From Candidatus Aminicenantota bacterium (GTDB lineage Bacteria; Acidobacteriota; Aminicenantia; UBA2199): DNA of 9,638 nucleotides. The notes under the pieces were generated by a model. It was not told the DNA's origin and made no database searches. It saw only the letters and a list, made by a program, of their open reading frames with translations. Shown in pieces: positions 1-6,700 of this stretch; position 1 is the stretch's first letter; each line of letters starts with the position of its first letter. The stretch is from positions 8,318,407-8,328,044 of the forward strand of contig CP070627.1 in NCBI GenBank assembly GCA_020355945.1. The letters run 5' to 3'. Both the position numbers and the translations under genes were made by a program.

Positions 1-121
1 GACCATATGAAATTGAAACCAGGATATCGAAATTCGATATGACATTAACCTGTATAGAGGGAAGAGAGACCCTACAATGGGGAGTTGAATACTGCACAAA
101 GTTGTTTAAAGAAGAAACCAT
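1..121 (+). repeat. 121-nt C-domain repeat, copy 1
   Basis: Identical to 7573-7693 except at base 100 (A here, G there; Lys versus Arg). The exact match covers bases 1-99 and then 101-121; from 122 on the copies are unrelated at base level. The left edge is set by the window start, so the true repeat may extend upstream. Both copies are in the same codon phase. Confidence 0.97.
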
Positions 122-200
122 TGAACAGTATAAAGAATATTTTAAACAAATCACAGCGGCTGTATTAGACGGAGGCATGGGAAAAAAAATATCAGGGATA
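1..200 (+). other. C-terminal tail of a condensation domain (gene 1, truncated by window)
   Basis: The residues read KFDMTLTC, then EYCTKLFKEETI, the usual closing segment of an NRPS condensation domain, followed by the ISEEEKKRIVYDFNDT linker that leads into an adenylation domain. The catalytic HHxxxDG half lies upstream of the window. The first 121 bases are shared almost exactly with the C domain of gene 2. The ends are approximate. Confidence 0.85.
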
Positions 201-3200
201 GAGATCATTTCAGAAGAGGAAAAAAAGCGAATCGTATACGATTTTAATGATACAGGAACAGGATATCCATGGAAAAAATCCATCCATCAATTATTAGAAG
301 AGCAGGTAGAGAGGACGCCGGACAATATTGCTGTTGTAGGAGCCCACGAATTACACGAATTACACGAAAGAGCATCCTTAGAGGGAACAGGGTGGCTTGC
401 CACCTTGTCTGTAATCATTTCCATCACCTACAAAGAATTGAATCAAAAGGCAAATCAATTGGCATATTTGTTAAAAGAAAAGGGGGTTAAACCCGACAGC
501 ATTGTGGGGCTGTCTGTGGAACGCTCGGTAGAAATGATCGTCGCCATATTGGGAATATTGAAATCCGGCGGCGCTTATTTACCCATTGAAACCGGTTACC
601 CGGAAGAGCGCATCCGTTATATGCTGGCAGACAGCCAGGCAAAGTTCTTGTTGGCAGCCCCAGGGACCCGGATTAAGGATAAGGCTGAGGAAAAGGGAGA
701 AACAGGGCAACCACAAGGATTGCCCCTGGAATTTGTTAAAATTAAGAAGTATATTGAAACTGTACATGAGCCCTCCCAATCAACCTTAGCCTCAACCTCA
801 ACCTGCCAGGTTAGCCCGGCTAACCTGGCATACGTCATGTACACCTCCGGGACCACTGGTAAGCCTAAAGGCGTGATGGTGACCCATCAAAATGTTACCA
901 ATCTTGTATTGGGATTAAAAAACAGGATATATGTTTCATATAGTAAGCCATTGGCAGTATGTGTACTCGCACCCTATGTGTTTGATGCCTCAGTTCAGCA
1001 GGTATTCGCGGCCCTGCTGCTGGGGCACAGTTTATATATTGTACCGGGATATATGAGAGTGGACGGGTTAAAATTGTTTGAATTCTATAAGAGGAATAAT
1101 ATTGACATCTCAGATGGAACACCGACACACCTCCGTTTGCTCCTTGAAAACATTAACCTCGAAGAAAAAAAAGTAAACCTGGAAATGAAACATTTTATTA
1201 TCGGAGGTGAGGAGCTAGGCCGGGAAATCGCAAAAAATTTTATTAATCGTTTTGGAGCAAAAGGATTAGAGATAACAAATGTTTATGGACCAACGGAATG
1301 TTGTGTGGATTCAACATCTTATGATATCTTAAAAGAGAATGTGGATAACCATACGAGCCTTCCAATCGGCACACCCATGCCGAACCAGCAGGTATATATA
1401 TTGGACAGCGACAATAACTTGCAGCCAATAGGAGTAACCGGGGAATTGTGCATAGGTGGCATGGGAGTTTCCCGGGGTTATTTAAACCGACCGGAACTAA
1501 CCGCAGAAAAATTTAGAAGAGATGTCATTCGTCATTCGTCATCAGTCATTAGTTCTTCTGATAAGCTCTCTAAAGTTACCAATGACCAATGTCTAATGAC
1601 CAATGACAGTTCTCCCCATTACCCCATTACCCCATTACCCCAATCCCCCATCTACCGAACCGGTGACCTGGCCCGATGGCTGAGGGATGGAAATATTGAA
1701 TTTTTAGGAAGAATCGACAATCAATTAAAACTCAGGGGTTATCGAATCGAGTTAGGAGAGATAGAAAGCGTCTTACAGAAGCATGCTCACATAAAAGAGG
1801 CAGTGGTACTAAGCCGGTCGGATGGTAAAGAAGATAAATATCTATGTGCTTACATGGTTTCCGGTAAAGAACTGGAAATTTCGGAAATACGGGAGTACCT
1901 GGCGAAACGTTTACCCGAATATATGATCCCCACCTATATGATGCAGGTAGAAAAAATACCCGTAACCACCAATGGGAAAATTGATCGAAAGGCCTTACCC
2001 GAACCGGGAATAATACCAGGCACGGAATATGCAGCACCGCGGGATGAAATAGAAAAAAAGCTTGCCGGGATATGGGGGGAGGTGCTGGGGGTGAAAGCGC
2101 CCCCAGGCATTGACGATAACTTCTTTGAATTGGGAGGTCATTCATTAAAAGCAACTATCCTGGTGGCCAGGATACATAAAGAGTTAAGTATAAGACTACC
2201 CCTGGCAGCGATATTTAAAACACCCACGATAAGAGGACAGGCAGGATCGATAAAAGAGATGAAAGAAGAAAGATTTGCATCGATAGAACCCGTTGAAAAG
2301 AAGGAGTACTATCTTTTATCATCGGCACAACAGCGGCTGTATATTTTGCAGCAGGTGGAGTTGGACAGCACGGTATACAACATGCCCATATTCACTCACT
2401 TGCCAGGAGAGCCCGAAATAGAGAAGTTGACAGGAATCTGCCAACGATTGATCCACCGTCATGAAAGTCTGATGACCTCATTTGAAACGGTAAAAGATGA
2501 ACCGGTGCAAAAGGTCCACGATCAAGTGAAATTTGAGATTGAATACTATGATATGAAAGAGGTTGAGGAAGAAGAACAGACGACAGACGACAGAGGACAG
2601 ACGACAGAGGGCAAACCGGCCCCTCATCCGTCATCGTCATCCGTCGTCCGTCGTCTGTCATCTGAATTTATCCGTCCCTTTGATTTATCTCATGCACCTC
2701 TTTTACGAGTTGGATTGATGAAATTGGAAGAAAACCGACACATACTCATGGTAGATATGCATCACATCATATCGGACGCTACTTCCCACCAGGTATTGAC
2801 AAAGGAACTTACAGCCATGAATAAAGGTGAAATCCTTCCATTATTACGGATCCAGTATAAAGATTTTTCAGAATGGCAAAACAGTAAGAAAGAAATGGAA
2901 AATCTTAAACGGCAGGAACAATACTGGCTGAAAGAGTTCGATGGCCAAATACCTTTATTGGACATGCCCACGGATTATAAAAGGTCCAATGAACTGGGAT
3001 TTGAAGGAAGCACCCTGGCATTCAAGATAGACCCTCCATTAACCGGGCAATTAAGAGACATGGCCTCTCAATTTAACGTAACATTGATGATGCTATTGCT
3101 GTCCGGGTATAACATATTGCTATCAAAATATACGGGCCAGGAAGATATAGTAGTGGGAACGGTGACAGCCGGGAGGCGGCATGCGGACCTGGAAAACATC

Positions 3201-3734
3201 ATAGGATTCTTCGTCAATATGCTGGCAATAAGAACAGCACCCGGTAAAAATAAAAGGTATTCCCAATATTTACCGGAAGTAAAAGAAAAGGCCATAAATG
3301 CCATTGAGAACCAGGATTATCCATTTGAAGAGTTGGTAAGTAAGCTTCGGGTACAAAGAGAACCCGGGAGGCATCCGTTAATTGACACCGTTTTTGTATT
3401 GGCCGATGTCCGGGAAAACGCGGCAGAGCAAGAGAAACAACCAACCGAAACAAGCACAAGCGATCCGGGAACAAATCCCTATAAGAAGACTCATTTCGAT
3501 CTGATGCTGCATGCCGCAGCTGCGGAACAATCCATAAATATGGTGTTTGAATATTCAACCAGGTTATTTAAAGAGGCAACCATCCGGGATTTTTCAAAAT
3601 ATTACCTGGAAATTTTGCGGCAGTTAGCAGAGAAAAAAGATATCAAGTTGCAAGATATCAAAGTTAGCCATGATTTACAGGCCTCAAAAATAGAATCTAT
3701 AAAGGATGATAAAAATGATTGGGACCTTTTTTAA
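1..3734 (+). CDS. NRPS subunit, 5'-partial: (C tail)-A(Gln?)-T-C
   Basis: Multidomain non-ribosomal peptide synthetase acting in the cytoplasm: it activates an amino acid as aminoacyl-AMP, loads it on a phosphopantetheine arm and condenses it with neighbouring residues. The frame is open from base 3, so the ATG at 39 is an internal methionine of a condensation domain (KFDM) and the true start lies upstream. Order: C-domain tail (3 to about 200), adenylation (about 279-2009), carrier domain with GGHS serine at 2142, complete condensation domain (about 2304-3650), then a short tail ending in DWDLF and a TAA at 3732. A-domain motifs YTSGTTGKPKG, YGPTE, YRTGDLARW, RGYRIELGEIE and NGKIDR are all intact. 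It contains five palindromic or short-repeat insertions in loops. It ends on a C domain, so the acceptor A-T must be supplied by the next subunit, which is encoded 21 nt downstream. No recognised gene name. Confidence 0.96.
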   Translation, partial: PYEIETRISKFDMTLTCIEGRETLQWGVEYCTKLFKEETIEQYKEYFKQITAAVLDGGMGKKISGIEIISEEEKKRIVYDFNDTGTGYPWKKSIHQLLEEQVERTPDNIAVVGAHELHELHERASLEGTGWLATLSVIISITYKELNQKANQLAYLLKEKGVKPDSIVGLSVERSVEMIVAILGILKSGGAYLPIETGYPEERIRYMLADSQAKFLLAAPGTRIKDKAEEKGETGQPQGLPLEFVKIKKYIETVHEPSQSTLASTSTCQVSPANLAYVMYTSGTTGKPKGVMVTHQNVTNLVLGLKNRIYVSYSKPLAVCVLAPYVFDASVQQVFAALLLGHSLYIVPGYMRVDGLKLFEFYKRNNIDISDGTPTHLRLLLENINLEEKKVNLEMKHFIIGGEELGREIAKNFINRFGAKGLEITNVYGPTECCVDSTSYDILKENVDNHTSLPIGTPMPNQQVYILDSDNNLQPIGVTGELCIGGMGVSRGYLNRPELTAEKFRRDVIRHSSSVISSSDKLSKVTNDQCLMTNDSSPHYPITPLPQSPIYRTGDLARWLRDGNIEFLGRIDNQLKLRGYRIELGEIESVLQKHAHIKEAVVLSRSDGKEDKYLCAYMVSGKELEISEIREYLAKRLPEYMIPTYMMQVEKIPVTTNGKIDRKALPEPGIIPGTEYAAPRDEIEKKLAGIWGEVLGVKAPPGIDDNFFELGGHSLKATILVARIHKELSIRLPLAAIFKTPTIRGQAGSIKEMKEERFASIEPVEKKEYYLLSSAQQRLYILQQVELDSTVYNMPIFTHLPGEPEIEKLTGICQRLIHRHESLMTSFETVKDEPVQKVHDQVKFEIEYYDMKEVEEEEQTTDDRGQTTEGKPAPHPSSSSVVRRLSSEFIRPFDLSHAPLLRVGLMKLEENRHILMVDMHHIISDATSHQVLTKELTAMNKGEILPLLRIQYKDFSEWQNSKKEMENLKRQEQYWLKEFDGQIPLLDMPTDYKRSNELGFEGSTLAFKIDPPLTGQLRDMASQFNVTLMMLLLSGYNILLSKYTGQEDIVVGTVTAGRRHADLENIIGFFVNMLAIRTAPGKNKRYSQYLPEVKEKAINAIENQDYPFEELVSKLRVQREPGRHPLIDTVFVLADVRENAAEQEKQPTETSTSDPGTNPYKKTHFDLMLHAAAAEQSINMVFEYSTRLFKEATIRDFSKYYLEILRQLAEKKDIKLQDIKVSHDLQASKIESIKDDKNDWDLF
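339..422 (+). repeat. In-frame insertion: 9-mer repeat plus hairpin
   Basis: About 28 extra codons lie between the NIAVV strand and the ITYKELNQKA motif of the A domain. The insert holds CACGAATTA twice plus CACGAA (345-368, read as HEL-HEL-HE) and an inverted repeat at 387-408 with GGTGGC-TT-GCCACC as its core and four further outer pairs, one of them G-T. The gene 2 A domains do not share this sequence. Confidence 0.8.
703..728 (+). repeat. Hairpin repeat inside A domain
   Basis: GGGCAA (705-710) faces TTGCCC (720-725), with two more outer pairs if one C is bulged. It is read as the peptide TGQPQGLPL in the variable region before A3. I recall similar GGGCAA...TTGCCC palindromes dispersed in several bacterial genomes; not checked. 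Confidence 0.75.
804..830 (+). repeat. Perfect 27-nt palindrome abutting the A3 motif
   Basis: Thirteen-base arms, TGCCAGGTTAGCC (804-816) and GGCTAACCTGGCA (818-830), flank one central base. It covers exactly nine codons (CQVSPANLA) and ends inside the conserved NLAY that opens the ATP-binding motif. A short CTCAAC direct repeat lies just upstream at 791-802. Confidence 0.95.
1524..1641 (+). repeat. In-frame insertion: inverted 7-mer arrays plus 8-mer tandem repeat
   Basis: Four 7-mers (GTCATTC, GTCATTC, GTCATCA, GTCATTA) at 1524-1551, a 28-nt spacer, then four inverted 7-mers (CAATGAC, CAATGTC, TAATGAC, CAATGAC) at 1580-1607. The arms pair at about 22 of 28 positions. An 8-mer tandem follows: CCCCATTA three times at 1614-1637 and a partial fourth copy. 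The insert lies between A6 and A7 of the gene 1 A domain and adds roughly 35 residues. Neither unit is a codon multiple, yet the frame stays open. Confidence 0.92.
2031..2262 (+). other. Peptidyl carrier (T) domain
   Basis: Carrier domain with core DDNFFELGGHSLKAT; the serine codon TCA at 2142-2144 is the expected phosphopantetheine attachment site. It is followed by the FKTPTI helix end and a linker with the EKKEYY entry to the next condensation domain. Confidence 0.93.
2304..3650 (+). other. Condensation domain (gene 1 C-terminal), HHxxxDA variant
   Basis: Complete condensation domain: C1 LSSAQQRLYIL, C2 RHESLMTSF, C3 HHIISDA (2760-2780), C4 YKDFSEWQ, C5 VGTVTAGRRHADLENIIGFF, C6 NQDYPFEELV and C7 RHPLIDTVF. 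The last glycine of HHxxxDG is alanine; the two histidines and the aspartate are kept. With no epimerase before it, it is probably LCL-type. It should join the Gln-loaded upstream chain to the aminoacyl group on the first T domain of gene 2. A 7-mer inverted array is inserted at 2577-2664, upstream of the PFDLSHAPLLRVGL segment. Confidence 0.9.
2577..2664 (+). repeat. In-frame insertion: inverted 7-mer arrays in C domain
   Basis: Five 7-mers (CAGACGA, CAGACGA, CAGAGGA, CAGACGA, CAGAGGG) at 2577-2611, a 12-nt spacer, then about six inverted units (TCATCCG, TCATCG, TCATCCG, TCGTCCG, TCGTCTG, TCATCTG) at 2624-2664. It is read as a Thr/Asp/Arg-rich then Ser/Val/Arg-rich loop before FIRPFDLSHAP. 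The gene 2 C domain lacks it and is about 27 residues shorter here. Confidence 0.92.
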
Positions 3735-3740
3735 TATTTT

Positions 3741-3746
3741 AGGAGG
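3741..3746 (+). promoter_or_regulatory. Ribosome binding site of gene 2
   Basis: AGGAGG, a full anti-Shine-Dalgarno match, ends nine bases before ATG 3756 and fixes that start. The gap between the genes is only 21 nt and holds no promoter or hairpin, which supports co-transcription with gene 1. Confidence 0.9.
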
Positions 3747-3755
3747 AATCCAAAG

Positions 3756-6700
3756 ATGAAAAACAGGAATTTTTCAAGTAAGGCAGCGTTTGCAGCCAAT
3801 GAATACGGAAAAGAGAGAGAATACTGGACAAAAAAATTCTCAGGGGAAATAAAAAAAAGCAATTTCCCATATGACAATAATTATTTACCCACAACAACCA
3901 ACAAAAGCAAAACAGGTTCCATCAATTTTCGTTTTACCCACCAATCCTTCTTAAAAATAATGGAATTGAGCAAAGGATTGGACCATCGATTATATATTAT
4001 CCTGGCAGCAGGATTGGTGGTGCTGCTCTATAAATATACCGGGAATAATGATATTATCATAGGGGCCCCTATTTTCAAGCAGGAAACAGGGGAGAATTTT
4101 ATCAATACGGTACTGGCGCTGAGAAATCGAATCGATGACCGCACCACCTTTAAGGAACTGCTGCTCAACAGGGTAAGGCCAACAATAATAGAAGCCAATG
4201 AGAACCAGAATTATCCCATTGAAACCCTGATATACCAGTTAAATATCCCTTTTTCCGAAGGTGAATTTCCCTTGTTTGAAACAGCCATTTTACTGCAAAA
4301 TATTCATGACAAAGCATATATCAGTCATACACAACCCAATATGATATTCTCTTTTTTACGAACCGGTGAAGGTATTGAAGGTACAGTGGAATATAATGCT
4401 GTACTGTATCGCCGCAGCACCCAGGAGAGGATAGTCAATCATTTTGAACGCTTGATGGAGCAATTGATCTTTAATGTAAATAAACCGGTACCGGGAATTG
4501 AGATGTTGACGGAAGAAGAAAAAAGGCAATTGTTAGAGGATTTTAACAACACCAAAACAAACTATCCGGCCAACAAAACCATAGATGGTATATTCGAGGA
4601 ACAGGTTTCCCGGGCAGCGGAAGCGGCCGCGCTGACCTATGAAAGTCATTACCTCACCTATGGCATGTTGAATGACAAAGCAGACTGCCTGGCATCATAC
4701 CTCCGGCAGCAAGGTCTAAAGCCCGAGGAACCCGTGGCCCTGATGGTGGATAATTCTCATAAGGTCATAGTGGCGGTACTGGCGATACTAAAAGCCGGGG
4801 GCACATATTTGCCATTAAATTTCGAATACCCGGAAAAACGAAAAAAATATATTCTAACGGATTCTCGAGCAAACCTATTATTAACCAATTATAAACAACT
4901 ATGCCCCTATGTTCCCACGGTGATTGACCTGGAAGACCGTGCGATACACCAACCCGGGACCAGGATCCGGCCAAAACACGGCAGCGATCATTTAGCCTAC
5001 ATCATGTATACCTCTGGATCTACAGGCAGCCCCAAAGGAGTAATGGCAGTGCATAAAAATGTTATCCGGCTGGTAAAAAATACCAATTATATAAAATTTA
5101 AGCAAGGTGACAGCATTTTGCTCACCGGTGCATTGGAATTTGATGCCTCTACTTTTGAGATCTGGGGGGCACTTTTAAATGGTCTGCCCCTGCACCTGGT
5201 CAGCAAAGAAACCCTGCTGGACCATCACAAGCTAAAACAGGCACTCAGGAGAAATCGAGTAACCACCATATGGATGACCTCACCCCTATTCAACCAGGTG
5301 TTGGATTTGGAAATCGAGGTCTTTGCCGGCCTGGAAAACCTTTTGGTAGGAGGGGATGTATTATCACCGGCACATATCAACCGGGTAAGGCACCGATACC
5401 CTGCATTAAACGTCATCAATGGCTACGGACCCACGGAAAATACCACATTCTCCACCACTTACCTCCTGGAAAGAGACTATAATAAAAATATACCCATAGG
5501 CAAACCGATAGCTAACTCCAGTGCATATATAGTTGACAGGAACAATCATTTGGTACCTATCGGAGTCGAAGGAGAGTTGGTGGTAGGAGGAGATGGAGTC
5601 GCCAGGGGATATTTAAACAACCCGGAATTAACCGCAGAGAAATTTGGCCATGATTTATGGGATTTACAGGATTACCATGATGAAAAAAACAAAAATAAAG
5701 GACCCCACAAAAAAAATTATATGTCCCATAGGTCCCATATGTCCTATATATCCCATAAGTCCTATATTATCTACAAAACCGGTGATTTGGCTCGTTGGCA
5801 CCCGGACGGCAAAATCGAATTTTTGGGACGAATCGATCACCAGGTAAAGATAAGGGGTTATCGAATCGAACCGGGAGAAATAGAGAATCACCTGTTAGGA
5901 ATCGAAATTATCAAAGAAGCAGTGGTAATAGACAGTAAAGACAGGGAGGGAGAGAAGTGTTTGTGTGCCTATGTTGTACCCGGAAAAGAAAAATCCGGGG
6001 GGGGCCTCGATGTGGTGGAATTAAAAAGGGAACTGGCAGTGAGCTTACCGGATTACATGGTGCCAGCCTATTTTGTTTCATTAGAGGCCATCCCGTTGAC
6101 CTCCAACGGAAAGGTGGACAGGCGAGCGCTGCCGGAGCCGGGAGTCAGTGATATTGGAACGGCATATGCTGCCCCCAGGAACCCCTACGAAAAAACAATT
6201 GTCCAAATATGGGCGGAAGTACTGAAAATCGAAAAAGAAAAAATCGGTATTGATGCGGATTTTTTTGAATTGGGAGGTCATTCCTTAAGAGCCACAATCC
6301 TGATATCAAAAATACACAAGACCTTTAACGTAAAAATTCCCCTGGCCGAGTTATTTAAAACTCCCACGATTCGAGAGTTGTCAGGATATATAAAAAAATT
6401 AACCACGGACCGATACTCTTCCATACCAGGTGCGGAGAAAAAGGAGTATTATGAATTATCATCAGCGCAAAAGAGGTTATATATCTTGCAAGAGATAGAA
6501 TTAACCGGAACCAGTTACAACATCCCCATGATGCTAAAGGTAGAGGGGGAATTGAACCCGGAGTTATTGGAGAACACTTTCCGCAAATTGATTGATCGTC
6601 ATGCAAGTTTTAGAACCTCGTTTGAAATGATAAACGAAAAACCAGTGCAGAAAATACACCAACAGGTTGATTTTAAAATAAATTATTCCCGGCCCACAAA

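Larger units (their letters stand above)
279..2009 (+). other. Adenylation domain, predicted Gln-activating
   Basis: AMP-forming adenylation domain with LAYVMYTSGTTGKPKG (A3, about 825), FDASV (981), YGPTE (about 1284), A6 GGMGVSRGYL, A7 YRTGDLARW, A8 RGYRIELGEIE and A10 NGKIDR (1971). Pocket residues aligned by eye to GrsA positions 235, 236, 239, 278, 299, 301, 322, 330, 331 and 517 are D-A-Q-D-I-G-V-V-D-K. This differs at one position from the published Gln code DAQDLGVVDK and at two from Glu DAKDLGVVDK. Gln is the best call; Glu is possible. The domain is longer than usual because of insertions at about 339-422, 703-830 and 1524-1641. Confidence 0.85.
4578..6143 (+). other. Adenylation domain, predicted Val-activating
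   Basis: Adenylation domain with LAYIMYTSGSTGSPKG, FDASTFEIW (5139), YGPTEN (5424), YKTGDLARW, RGYRIEPGEIE and NGKVDRRAL (6105). The pocket residues D-A-F-W-L-G-G-T-F-K are one conservative change from the Val code DAFWIGGTFK. The A8 motif has proline where leucine is usual. A 9-mer inverted array lies between A6 (ELTAEKF) and A7, and a G8 run lies at 5997-6004. Confidence 0.82.

Noticed and set aside
39..41. ATG 39 as the start of gene 1
   Set aside because: The frame is open back to base 3 and those codons continue the condensation domain (the same residues precede it in the gene 2 copy). There is no ribosome binding site.
1524..1641. CRISPR-like array
   Set aside because: The units are 7-8 bases, contiguous, without unique spacers of regular length, and are translated in frame.
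1732..2154. Minus-strand open frame of 140 codons
   Set aside because: It lies entirely antisense to conserved A8-A10 and carrier-domain coding sequence and shows no domain or start signal; a shadow frame.
3714..3740. Possible terminator at the T-rich end of gene 1
   Set aside because: There is a run of six T but no GC-rich stem before it, and gene 2 follows 21 nt after the stop with a strong RBS.
3756..4530. Frameshift or pseudogene explaining the missing half of the C domain in gene 2
   Set aside because: Upstream sequence encodes the end of gene 1 (a complete C domain), and a strong RBS and ATG sit exactly at the half-C start, so the short form looks native.
5644..5891. Short open frames on both strands with repeated Ser/Pro or Gly/Met tripeptides
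   Set aside because: They are the nonamer array of gene 2 read in other frames. The real frame is continuous with the A domain on both sides.
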